Assembly: GCA_047967505.1 (NCBI GenBank)
Contig: CM106539.1
From: Dipteris shenzhenensis
Taxonomy: Eukaryota; Polypodiophyta; Polypodiopsida; Gleicheniales
Length of the DNA: 64,000 nucleotides
Reading direction: 5' to 3' (one strand)
Part shown: positions 23,716 to 33,947 of the stretch, one piece after another
Layout: every line of letters starts with the position of its first letter
Numbering within the stretch: position 1 is the first letter of the stretch
The notes under the pieces: model-generated
Seen by the model: only the letters and a program-made list of their open reading frames with translations
What the model was told of the DNA's origin: nothing
Databases searched by the model: none
Position numbers and translations under genes: made by a program

Positions 23716-25339
23716 ACGTTCACCTAAGAGTACTTGATCATCTTCTTCAATAAAGTGTGGTGATTCTTGATGATCGTAACCTTCTTCCTCAATATCGTGA
23801 TCTCCATCTTCCTCCCGTACGATGTCATTATGCGCATCTTCCTCTTCGCTCACATTGTGATCTTCATCTTCTTCGCTAGATCCATCTGCATCAATTGGAT
23901 CGGGCATTGGTAGTGGCATCTCCATATCCACATCTCTATCTTCAAAAATTTGCTTACTTCGTGGTGCAACTTGGATCATGTACCACCATCTTGGATTAGA
24001 ACAATCCGGATGAAAAACCACCTATATTGAAGATGGGTGCCAAATGCCATCAATTATATATATGAAATTATGCTTAAGTACATGTATAAATGGATCTTTA
24101 AAAACAAAAGCTTCGATTAATTAAATCATTAGTATGCTCCTACTCACAGTGCTTGGGAAGAACAAAAGTATCACTTTCATCGGTCCAAAGTTTGGTGGAG
24201 TCTATTGCAAAGAAACTACTACTGTCTTTTCTCATTGTCGCATGGGGACCGTTGTAAATATTTCTAAACCATTTTACATCAAGAATGAAAATACTAAATC
24301 GTTTGAAATCAATTTCATAGATTTTGCGTATGGTTCCACAATAATCCAACTATGAGGAGAGAAGATTGGTATCCGAAGCACTTGCTCGGCTATCTTGTGT
24401 GAAGTTGGCCATGACTCCACAATCATATGTGACTCTCTTTGAATCAATGCGTTCCACACAAAAATGTCGTCCATATGACCATAATGCACTGTACTTTTTG
24501 TACTGTAAAAGAGCATCATTAAAACAATGAAAATGCATCTATTTTATAGCGTATATTGCCACAAATAATTACTTAATTACGTCAAGAGGTAAGAAACTTA
24601 CATGCATCATACATCCAGATGATAACTCTCGCTCGCGCTCATTTATTGTCTCTCCATCGCATTCGCCTTTATGTAGAGCCAGTTGTAGCCAATCAAGTGA
24701 CATGTGAGTGGGGGGAAGGGCGAGATCCCGTGGATATGGTTGCGATCGCCTGTACATTACTTTGAATCTCATCCTTGCATTTATTCTTTCTGCTTTGGCG
24801 GCTTCATATCTCTCAATCCACTGCTGCATCTCCTTGCTATTGAGGATACAAAACTTATTGAATTTCTCCATTTGCTCTTCACTCATCTTTCTTTCGATCC
24901 CATTTCCTTGGGGAACCTCGCCAACAATGCGATCATCATTCTTGTTATGCTAAGCTTGCGGCATATCCAAATTTGTGGATGCAAGAAACTCTGTGATATA
25001 TACTAATGACTCTTGCACAAGCCATCCCTCTGCCATGCTTGCTTCTGGCCTTGCTCTTTGTCTTACAAATCCCTTCAAAGGTTTCATAAATCGTTCGAGA
25101 AAAAACATCCTTTTGACTATGAACAGTACCTGCAATGGCCACCTCATCAACTATGTGCACAAGCAAGTGCACATGAGTTGTCATAATGCTCGAGGGAAAG
25201 TGCTTCTCAAGCAAGCATACGGCTTGGATGGATTCCACCCTAGCCTTCTCGATGCTTGATATGGATATCTCTTTTTGAGATATCCACCTATTTCACATGC
25301 CCATGTAAGATATATTCATAATCAATCTACAGATTATTC

Positions 25340-25755
25340 AGCTTAAATTGAAGAAAATGCAATCAATGCAATTTGATAGTAAGCATACCTCACAATACCA
25401 CTGATCTTAAATATAGCATTCATTAGGGGAGAATTGGGGTCTCCAAAGGGCCCCCAATTAGTGTTTCCTAATTTCAAGGGGTTAGTGAGGGATTTGAGGT
25501 GTACCAATGGGAATGCTCCTTTTTGTGGGGCAATGCCTGTGAAGATATTCAGACAGAAGGAAGGAGTCTCACTTGTGGCTTTCTCACATACACAATGGGG
25601 GAATACACACAAAGGTGGAGGCTGAAAACAGTTTTTCCTCTTCTTAGTTGTGAAAGCCAAAAGAACTCTTGTACAAAGAAATCGAAGAACCCTATATGTG
25701 GGTCTCAAACCAAACTCAGCTAACTAAGGTGGCATACTAACTGAGCCACAAACTA
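25340..25755 (-). mobile_element. Candidate tRNA-derived SINE 2
   Basis: On the minus strand GTGGCTCAGTTAGT (A-box like; plus-strand 25737-25750) is followed about 35 bases later by GGTTTGAGACCC (B-box like; 25700-25711). That is the spacing of an internal RNA polymerase III promoter. About 350 bases of unique body sequence follow. It lies in the intron-like insert of TNP2 B. No poly-A tail or target-site duplication was identified, so this is a candidate only. Confidence 0.4.
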
Positions 25756-26099
25756 GAGTACATAAGGATAGCTGTCGTCCAACTATTATTCATGGGCGGT
25801 GTACCAACCGCATCTACAGCTAACAAGTAGGTGACATAAATGCACAACGGTCACCTTGGCATATCACGACTGGAGCTCGATATCTCAACAATGCCACGTT
25901 GAGGTGGCATGTGCATAATAAATGCCAGAGGAAATAGGTGGTTTCAATTGGAAAAACCATGGTTTGTGTTGAAAGAAGACCATGCATTTTGAGGGGAAAA
26001 CCACCAATTCAGGGGAGGAAGAAGTGTGTGCTTCCACGTGTCCTTGAGCACCAAAAATTTGAAATTTGCCCCTACAAAGGTCCAAAAAAGATATTTAAT

Positions 26100-26352
26100 G
26101 CATGGCAAGTGGCCTTGCAAGTGGGAGGAGGGAGGAAATCCCACGAGAGTAACATGTGGCACTTCACTTCCCAAAGTAAGGACTAGAACACTGAGCAGCC
26201 TCGTGCGGCTACCACATGGCACAACCCGCCACCACCCACCCATGCTGCCTACCAAAAATTTATTACGCAACTAGCACGCCTGCAGGGAATGGAACCCACA
26301 ACCTCCTATACATCATTCAAGAGCCTCGACCACTAGGCCACCAAGATAATGG
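26100..26352 (-). mobile_element. Candidate tRNA-derived SINE 1
   Basis: On the minus strand the sequence reads TGGTGGCCTAGTGGTCGAG (A box TGGCCTAGTGGT near 26,330-26,341) and then GTTGTGGGTTCCATTCCCTG (B box GGTTCCATTCC at 26,286-26,296). This is a close match to tRNA-type A and B boxes at tRNA-like spacing. The body continues downstream into the insert of TNP2 B. A tRNA gene is excluded because no cloverleaf closes and the downstream sequence is unrelated. Confidence 0.5.
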
Positions 26353-28140
26353 TGACACTTCTCCCTACCACGTGATATATAAAATAGCCTTGCTTCTTCA
26401 TTTGGTGGATCCTTGAACATAAATGCAAGGCAAAACCATGTACAATCTTCTAAAACCACCTTGTCATCCTTTATGATCCCTACACATAGGATTGTATTAG
26501 GGAGACTAATCTTTTCCTAATCCATTCCTTACGAGGCCCTTTTAAGGCCCCACATCTCCCCTACTGTCTAACATATTCTTGTAAGCACCCTTTTATTGTA
26601 ATTGGGAGGATGAACTATCAAAGCAACAAAGAAGTCATGTAAAAAATATAACATAATCATAATTACACTAACGCATCACGATTATCGGTACACTAATCCT
26701 ACAGCTTAGAATACTCGTAAGACCTTCTGCCAATCATGGGACTTGAGCCCACTAAGCTTATTGTCCTTTGAAAATGCTCCTTTCAAGCAACACATGTACC
26801 CTATGGGTGTTTGAAAAGAGGCAATGTCTGCCTTGACCGCTGCCTCCTCTCTCGTAGAGAGGATCCATGTTGCTTTCGGGAGGATAACTTTTCCTGAAGC
26901 ATGCACATGGGGCCACAAACAAGACATCCTATTCATAGCATGCAAGTCTTCTCACTCTCCTCTCCAGTTCTTAAAACCAACCAAGTGTACCCAAATAGTA
27001 GCCCCCACATTCTTGAAGATATGCATGGGATCCAAGAGATGATTGATTTGTAAGTGACCCCAATAAGGAAGCTCATGAAAGATCGATAGCCTCTTCATAC
27101 CATGAGGAGGTTCCTCTCCATTCGCACTCCAAGCTGAATCTAGTCACTTGCCTTCAAATATGGTGGTGGTGGATCAAGCTAACCTCCACACACGAGATGG
27201 TCCAATAGAAGGTATCGAGCATGATCTTCATAAACATTTTTCCTCATATGTTTGGAGTATTGTGCAAGCGATTTCAAACCCGGTCCACAAACAAGACAAG
27301 CATAGTACCCACTTGTAACAAGTCCTGCACGTGTGCATGAATGTGTTAGTATAAGACATGCATGCGAAAGAGAGTCATAAAAGCATAATCCTATATTATA
27401 CATGTAAAGACACAATCACATACCTACGTACTCTCCATATCATGGGTAGTCATGCATGGTTCACATCAAGATACCCTTGACCAAAATATTATTGGTATGT
27501 CTAGGAGCACTCCTCTCCATAAGATCTATAACTCCTCTATCAAAGGTGCCATATACACGTCCATATTTTTGGCCTTGTACTTCCCTAGCACAAGTAGTGC
27601 AAGCATGAGGTGTCCCTTCTTTTTGTTAGCCATGGTGGGATATTATAATTCACCAAGACTATGGGCCATGTCGACCAAGATGTCGAGTGTAACCTGAAAG
27701 GATTCATGCCATCCATGGCGAGCCTAAGATGTTAGTTGTGTGGCTCCCTCGCAATGTCCAGCCACTGATTGTCTATGTGCTTCCAAGCTGCACAATCTAT
27801 GGGAATCCTCAATGTGTCATCAGTGGACCAACGAGATGCATGCCATGTCATCAACTCCACTATTTTGCATCAAAACATGTGTTGTATTCTTGCAATGATG
27901 GGAAAGTGTCTCAAGACCTTTACCGGTATCTGCTCACCTTGTAAGTCATCTCTATATCATTGTTCCCCACACTTCGGACAACTAGCAAAATCTCCATGCT
28001 CACAACAAAAGAGAATACAGTCATTATGGCAAGCATGGATGGTATCACAACATGAGCTGCAAGGAAATCTATTAAGATCCAAAAAATAGACACCCATGAG
28101 CTCCTTTTCTCTCTTCTAACAATAAGTGCCTTGAACTGTT

Positions 28141-28292
28141 GCTATATAGCGATGCTTTGCCCTATTCTATCGCTATATAGCGATGATTTGTCCTATTCCA
28201 TCACTATATAGTGATGCTTTTTGGATATAAATGTCGCTATATAGTGACTAACTCGTGTCGCTATATAGTGACTAACTAGCGTCGCTATATAG
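28141..28292. repeat. Six-copy TCGCTATATAGCGA palindrome array
   Basis: Six copies of the 14-bp palindrome TCGCTATATAGCGA or one- to three-base variants, at roughly 28141, 28171, 28200, 28236, 28258 and 28282, with linkers such as GATTTGTCCTATTCCA. It is the right subterminal array of CACTA element B. Confidence 0.92.
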
Positions 28293-28310
28293 CGATGCTG
28301 GGGGCTTAAA

Positions 28311-29280
28311 CTCAAAACCCCGTGTGACGCTTTCTTTGGCATCTCTATTGTGAGAAAAGAAAAAATCTCTCCTCCCACCGTATATTCAACGACCTCGCTT
28401 TCCTCCTCTCGATTCTCCATTCCTCACCCCTATCTAGCCCCTCTCCTAACACTTGTGCTCCCTCTCCACCCTTCTCCCTCTCTGCTTGCGTGAAAAGAGG
28501 TTTTTCAAGAAGGTGAGTCTCTTTAAGCAATGTAGGTTCATTTTTTGTGAGATTTCGTTTTGTGAGTATTGAAGCATATTTCTCCTTGTATTGCTAAGGC
28601 TATGTGCTAGTTTTCATGCTTGATTTTCAGAGGTTAAGGACAAAAAACGAGATTTGGTGAAAGAAAGAAGACTCACCTCTTCTCTTTTTGGTATTTCTCT
28701 TCCTCCTCTTTCTCCTTGCTTGTAGGCTTATGCTTTCTCCTTGTTTGTAGGCTTATGCTTGTCTCCTCAATCCAATTCCTTTGAAAAGTTGCTTCTCTAA
28801 ACACCTCCTTCCTCTAACTAGTTATTTGAAAAATGGTATGTTTCCTCTCTTTTGTAGGGCCAGTCCACAAAACACAAGCGGGACTATTCCAGGTAAGAAA
28901 GTGCTTCCTCTTTTTCCCTTTTGTTATTAACACACTATTCAAAATTTTTGGACTTTCTCCTGGTTTGGACTTTTTGTTGGAGCATATCCTCTCCACTTAA
29001 CTTCACTTAGTGAGCTCAAAAATTGGGTTTTTTAGAGCACTAAATGGGTCACTTATATACAAATATGGCCTTATTAAGCTAAAAAGTCAAGTGGTGACCT
29101 CTAATAAAAAAAAATATGGCTCAATGAAGCTATAATTCCCAAACTTGTACATGGTGCCCCCATACAATAACTATAATAATAATAACAGTAGTCTCCTAAC
29201 TCCAGTTCAATTTTAACACTATACTGATAAAGTGAAAATATGACACCATATGAAAAAGAGTTTGCTGAATTCAACAAATA
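28311..29280. other. No gene recognised
   Basis: CT-rich then AT-rich sequence between element B and the DUF7869-type gene. A short imperfect duplication (GTAGGCTTATGCTT) lies at 28,724-28,760. The far terminus of one of the neighbouring transposons may lie here, but I could not define it. Confidence 0.35.
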
Positions 29281-29283
29281 AGT

Positions 29284-29416
29284 GGTGTATAGATACACCA
29301 TTAAAAAAAAAAAAAGAGTTTGTTGAATTTAATATATAAGTGGTGTATAGATACACCCTTTTTTTGAAAAACAAAGCATACAATACATTATGTTATTGGT
29401 GGTGTATAGATACACC
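29284..29416. repeat. Three copies of palindrome GGTGTATAGATACACC
   Basis: The same 16-bp inverted repeat (GGTGTAT-AG-ATACACC) occurs at 29284-29299, 29342-29357 and 29401-29416, spaced 58-59 bp. It sits just past the likely stop codon of the DUF7869-type gene and resembles a transposon subterminal binding-site array. Confidence 0.95.
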
Positions 29417-32340
29417 ATTTGTATGGAAAAACGCATATAAAACATTATCTTATGGATCTGAATCTCATTCAGAGTCATCAGAGTCATGTAATGTATTTGC
29501 ACTTGATGGGTCAAGTCTTGCCAAATGATGTTTAATATGGACACGATGATACATTTTTCAACATTGTATCCATGCTTCTTTTTAAAACTTCGTGTCCTCG
29601 ATTTCCAGCAATGAATAATGCTACTGACTTCCACCTCTGTTAATCCCTCATTATTTGGAACCCATTCACATTTCTTTTGCAAGCATCCCTCATAGAGTTG
29701 TTTTATTGTATATCTTCTCGGGAGTTTTTTCAATGGCTTTGGTTCATACCATAAAGCTATGAATGTTATAGGAGTTCCCTTGTCATCCCTTTCTATCTTA
29801 GCAACCTTTGCAACCCAAACTGGGCCACCTTGGTCATCCAAGTCTGAACCTGGATCAGATGCACAAACTGCAACAAATAGACCCTCTTCAATCTCGTTAG
29901 ATGGTATAAACTCGGTTAAGGGTTTGTCTCCCTTCTTGCCACAATATTTTCGAGGTAAAAGGCATTCCTCTGCTTCCTCCATATCTACTAACATATTTAT
30001 ATCCAAAGGAAAACTTGGTGACCTAGCTTGTTCCGGCCAAAAGGATTCATAGTATTCAATGCTTATTAAGTTTTCTTGTCTTTCTAAAGATTGGATAAGT
30101 GCTTCAGTTGATTTAATTATCTCCAAATTTTTAGTTGATTGCTCTGGATATTTTTGCACCATATATTGAAGATGTTTAATAAAGGCTTTCAAGCCTTTCA
30201 TTTCATCTATGTCAAGTGATTTATTTTTTGCAAGAACAAATCTAGTTTCCTCCAATGGAATTATTTGACTCACTCCATAAATGATCTCCATCTACTGAGT
30301 AGTGCTTCCATTGCATCACAAGAATATTGTTATGCATGTGAAACTGAAACATTAGAAAAAAAGGGAGCTCATTTTGGGGCCTTTTAGAAGAGAGAGAAAA
30401 TAGGCTCTCAACCAATCAGGAGTGGGTCAACGTAACGTTGAAAATTCAACAAAAGAAGATGAAAATAAAAAAAAGAAATAGTACTATATGTTCGTAGAAG
30501 CATGTCACATTAATGAGGTGATCTAATTTGAATCTTTAAAAAATTTATTTTCTGTGCAGAATTTGGTGATTCTGACACTGCAGACGCGTCCGGAATGGTC
30601 CAAAACCCCAAGAACGGCACTAGAAACGTTGGAATCGGACATCCGGAGGCTCGAAAACGACCAAAAAAGGCCCGAAAAGTGAGATTTGCTGATAAACGCG
30701 ATTTGGTACCTTTCTCCATTGAGAAAGGTACCAAATCATGTTTATAGGTACCAAATCGCGTTTATCAGCAAATCTCACTTTTCGGGCCTTTTTTGGCCGT
30801 TTTCGGGCCTCCGGATGTCCGATTCCAGCGTTTTCAGTGCCATTATTAGGGTTTTGGGCCGTTCCGGACGCGTTTGTGGTGTCAGAATTACCAAATTCTG
30901 CATAGAAAAGTGTTGCTTCTATATGAACATTGAATGTAAAGCATGTGAAAAAATATATTTATTCCTTTTCACACTGACATTTCTCACGTAAGTATCCATA
31001 TTTTCTTCCTTTCGTAGAGAGAGAAAAGAGAAAATAGTGAATTTCTTACAGGGCCCTAAAATGAGCTTCCATTTTTCCTAATGGTAATGTGGATTTGTGT
31101 GTCCTATTAGGGTATCGTCTCCTACCTGTAAATGTGGCTATATGAATGCTCTCCAATCTACCATCCTCTCTAAGATAGCCACTTTTGATTCTTCCTTGTG
31201 AGACCCTCCAATTTTTTTCCCAATTCGAAATAGCATATCCTCCATTGTCAAAACATCCATTGACTTCAACTCACCAGAGATAACACTGAAGATTTGATCA
31301 ATGTCTTCATGTGTATGGCTGACAAGAAGAAAGCCAACTTCCACTTCTTCAAATATTTTCAAACCAACCAACATAGAGCATAAAGCAAATATATATTTAT
31401 TCTTGTTCTCTCTCAAAAAATTATCAGCTTGTATTCGCAATAATGTGTTAGGTAAACATCCACTAGCATCTCTAACCTTTCTTATTGCTTTCATGATTGA
31501 TGTAACAACTTGGTTACTATCATGGTCATGCAAACTATCAATCCATACATCACAAAAGATTCGGTATCCATGTACATTAGTAATACTCCAAGCAAGTGTG
31601 TTTTTAGTCCACGTTTTCCCTCCAATGCGGGTGGGATATCTCTATATCGTGGTAAAGTTGTTGTATTCTGGTCCATGCCATCAATGGTGATGCACATGGA
31701 CTTATCAACATGTGAAATAGCTTCCTCTCTCCAAGAAGCATACAACTTTCGAGCATCCTGCACATGACGTAAATGGATTGATTGCCATTTAATATATCTT
31801 CCTCGCTACTGCTCATATTTACTATGTTCAATGGCATTTTTAAATTCATCACATGTCTTACATTTTGACATCCTTTGCTTTGATGGTGTCTTGACCTGGC
31901 AAAAATCTCTATGCCAAATTTTGTACAAGGTTGACCGTGAAATCATGCTCTCGTCTCTGTCTTGTAAAGTTTTATTGATAGTTTCTAGGATGACCTTCTT
32001 TGTCATTCCCAAAGGAAGATGTTGTTGACATTCGCCATGTCCATCTAGCATTGTTTGTTGAAGATGAGGCTATGGTAATGCATGGTCTTTGAGAACTTGC
32101 TTTAATGTTGCAGTTGCATTTATAGTGCTTCCATGGCATTTAAGCTTGTAGGTATTTCCATGATTTGTATGAACCACTTTTTCTTTCACCTCTGCCCAGA
32201 TGGTCCAGTATGTGCCATGTGATAGTCCAGTTAGCCATTGATATCCTCGATTGCAAATGGGTCTCCCATTAACCATGGGTTTCAATCTAGGTTTACAATA
32301 TCTTGTGCTCAAATCTTGATTAGTGCCTTGATGAAAAAGA
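29330..32340 (-). pseudogene. DUF7869-type transposase-like protein, interrupted by a foldback element
   Basis: A minus-strand gene resembling proteins now classed under DUF7869, known from animals, algae, oomycetes and some plants. Reading down from 32,340, a frame ends with KLKCHGSTINATATLKQVL. It is followed by LPLGMTKKVILETINKTLQD, SKCKTCDEFKNAIEHSKYEQ (zinc-like CxxC; 31,880-31,810) and SMCITIDGMDQNTTTLPRY (31,700-31,640). IQADNFLRENKNKYIFAL (31,440-31,380) and FLLVSHTHEDIDQIFSVIS (31,340-31,270) come next. The Asp residues in IDGMDQ, ADNFLREN and HEDID fit an RNase H-like D-D-D/E core; that reading is inference. At 31,079 a 724-bp element interrupts the frame, which resumes at 30,350 (FQFHMHNNILVMQWKHYS). 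A 320-residue C-terminal frame (30,291-29,329) follows; its last 60 codons look frameshifted, and the original end was probably HDSDDSE near 29,465. Frameshifts also lie near 32,070 and 31,530. Confidence 0.75.
30355..31078. mobile_element. 724-bp foldback MITE with TA target duplication
   Basis: The ends are inverted repeats: the left begins GAAAAAAAGGGAGCTCATTT and the reverse complement of the right begins GGAAAAATGGAAGCTCATTT. TA flanks both sides (30353-30354 and 31079-31080). The repeat extends inward almost throughout, so the element folds into a hairpin of two arms of about 340 bp around a small centre near 30,712-30,745. Example arm pair: GATAAACGCGATTTGGTACC at 30,690 against its complement at 30,745-30,765. 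No coding capacity. A TA duplication points to mobilisation by a Tc1/mariner-type transposase. It splits the DUF7869-type reading frame. Confidence 0.88.
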
Positions 32341-32344
32341 CGTC

Positions 32345-32524
32345 TGCTAGTGGAGCAAAAAGATGGGCACATCTCTGGGTGGAGAGTTGCCTACAACTGC
32401 ATGTTGTTTCTTAGAGAGATTTTTGATTTAGAGATACCAGTCAAAATGGAATCATATATAGAAGCTGATCTGCTAGCATTTCAGGCTGAGAGAATTCAGC
32501 GTCTAATTGCTACCATTGGGTAAC
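32345..32524 (+). pseudogene. Ulp1/C48 protease copy 1, C-terminal end only
   Basis: The last exon of a Ulp1-like (SUMO-protease family, C48) gene. It matches the last exon of copy 3: EQKDGHISGWRVAYNCMLFL followed by a helical tail ending QRLIATIG and a stop at about 32,522. The Gln of the active site is present, but the catalytic Cys codon of the family's H-S-C-G-W block is TCT (Ser) at 32374-32376. Everything upstream is missing at the junction with the oppositely oriented transposase-like gene, so the copy is both truncated and active-site mutated. Confidence 0.75.
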
Positions 32525-32529
32525 AACCT

Positions 32530-32930
32530 GAAAATATGACTACATTGCAGCATGTATAAAACCTTATCTTTATACTTGTATGCTTGTTCAAGCCTTTAAT
32601 TGGGATGTGTAAATCTCATAACTTTTTAATATTTTCCTCCAAGAGGAGAATAGACTGAGTCTAATGAAAGCATGCTATCTTTATACTTCTATGATTATTT
32701 AAACCTTTATTTTTATTTGGGATGTGTAAATCTCATAACTTTTTAAATTTTTCCTCCAAGAGGAGGAGAGACTCACTCTAATGAAAGCATGTATGAAACC
32801 TTACTTTTTAAATTTTTGCTCCAAGCAGAGGAGAGACTCACTTTAATGAAAGCATGTATGAAACCTTATCTGCTTGTTTAAGCCTTTATTTGGGATGTGT
32901 ACATTGCATAACTTTTTTATATTTTTATAG
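32530..32930. repeat. Imperfect tandem repeats between Ulp1 copies
   Basis: Three or four degenerate units containing TTTGGGATGTGTAAATCTCA, CATAACTTTTTAA, CTCCAAGAGGAGGAGAGACT and AATGAAAGCATGTATGAAAC. The purine-rich core resembles the C-terminal tail coding repeats of copy 3 (GAGGAGACTGAGTCTATTGT at about 35,030), suggesting the array grew from a duplicated gene tail. Confidence 0.75.
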
Positions 32931-33880
32931 CAGAAGGAGGATGTAGAAGACATAGCAAGTGAAGAAGAATACGATGTAGACTACTCTCTCAATAAGATGA
33001 GTCATGAAAATATGAATCTATTGGAGCAAATTGGAAGTTCATTTACCACTATGTTGTTGATTCGACAACAACCTCATTTTTTTGAATTTGGTGAAGAAGA
33101 GATTTCAATCCTCTTGAATCCTAAGAAAGAGGTTAATGTTAAAGGCATTACAACCATCCTCAGGTTTGATGCAGCCTTTTCCTTGGCTTTATACTTTGCT
33201 TATTTTGATTAAGCCCAAGAAGCTAATACTTTTTTTTTAAATATAGTAATGTTATAGCAAATTTTCCGCAAAATATACAAAGCGTTTCATATATACTTGA
33301 TCCTCATATTTCGGAAGTGCTTGGCAACAAAGAAGAAACCTTAGAGGATGTTTGCAAATGGTTGAAGCACGTTTCTATGAATGATGCACGAGTTATTTTT
33401 ACAGCATATTATGAGAAGTAAGCATTAAACCCTACTTGTTTTTTCTACTGCATTGCTAGAATTGTCTCAAACACAGTAATTATTCTTTATTGATAATGTA
33501 GCTCACATTGGAGTCTGGTAGTCGTGGACATCTTTGTGAAGAAGTGCTTCTTTGCCAACTCAATGACATCCGTCCATGGCACTGTGTTAGAGTAAGTATA
33601 GACTACACTTGTTGTCACTTCTTGACATGTAGATTGATATGCAATGCACATATTCACTGTTGTTATATGTTTTGATGTGCAGATCAGCTCAAAAGTTAGT
33701 AGGTGCTATCGACACAATAATGCGGCAATGTGACTTGGCACAACAAATAGAGTATATAACATGTCGGGTATCACATCAAGAGAATAGCCACATCTATAAT
33801 TGTTGATGGAGGGTGGGCTACAATTGCTTTTTGGTACTTGGTCAAATTTTTGAGGTACAAAATGACACCACACTGTCAAC
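32931..33880 (+). pseudogene. Ulp1/C48 protease copy 2 (nonsense codon after the catalytic Cys)
   Basis: Four to five exons with good GT-AG signals: 32931-33163, 33247-33417, 33502-33591 and 33681 onwards. The N-terminal exon is acidic (EDVEDIASEEEYDVDYS) and leads into LLIRQQPHFFEFGEEEISIL. The next reads VCKWLKHVSMNDARVIFTAY. The catalytic exon reads SHWSLVVVDIFVKKCFFANS, placing the active-site His in HW and an Asn where Ulp1 has Asp. The last exon carries KLVGAIDTIMRQC, an altered Gln region (HQENSH) and the Cys codon TGT at 33801-33803, followed at once by TGA (33804-33806) where copy 3 has GGG. Translation would end right after the catalytic Cys. Beyond it WRVGYNCFLVLGQIF continues in frame. 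Confidence 0.8.
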
Positions 33881-33947
33881 ATATATGGATTTGCATCTCT
33901 ATCCATTTATAACATTTACCATTCGAGCAATCATTAAGGGCGACATT

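Larger units (their letters stand above)
23452..28090 (-). pseudogene. CACTA element B TNP2-type transposase (decayed)
   Basis: Minus-strand TNP2 relative, diverged from A and C. From 28,090 downwards it shows FCCEHGDFASCPKCGEQ, IPVKVLRHFPIIARIQHMF, MTWHASRWST, NKKKGHLMLALLVLGKYKAK with NMDVYMAPLIEEL (27,630-27,570), and a CxxC element CLVCGPGLKSLAQYSKHM (27,300). DPMHIFKNVGATIWVHLVGF (about 27,030) and LPKATWILSTREEAAVKADI plus LKSHDWQKVLR (26,880-26,710) follow. After a 1.4-kb intron-like insert comes DUF4218 (LLEKHFPSSI...THVHLLVHIVDEVA; FLERFMKPLKGFVRQRAR), then a linker to 24,569, DUF4216 (24,349-24,140) and an acidic tail with WWYMIQVAPRSKQIF (24,021-23,452). The N-terminal exons are missing. 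There are stops at EEL* and in the zinc region, and frameshifts in DUF4218 and DUF4216. Confidence 0.85.
23067..28310 (-). mobile_element. CACTA (En/Spm) element B
   Basis: The left end is a candidate CACTA terminus, CACTACTACACATGG, at 23067. Subterminal GCTATATAGTGACC motifs follow at 23162 and 23449. A minus-strand TNP2 gene fills 23.45-28.09 kb, and a six-copy TCGCTATATAGCGA array (28,141-28,292) marks the right subterminal region. The matching right-end GTAGTG terminus was not found beyond the array, so the right end may be deleted. The shared motif links B to elements D and E. Confidence 0.7.

Noticed and set aside
26280-26352. A functional tRNA gene on the minus strand
   Set aside because: A and B boxes are present but no acceptor stem or anticodon arm can be formed, so a SINE head is more likely.
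28141-28292. CRISPR-like array of repeats
   Set aside because: Units are 14-bp palindromes with irregular 8-22-bp linkers in a plant transposon; no spacer-repeat regularity and no cas genes.
32070-32372. Start of the DUF7869-type gene at the Met near 32,372
   Set aside because: The first 10 or so residues are antisense to the last exon of Ulp1 copy 1; homologous-looking sequence begins only below about 32,340, so the real N-terminus is missing.
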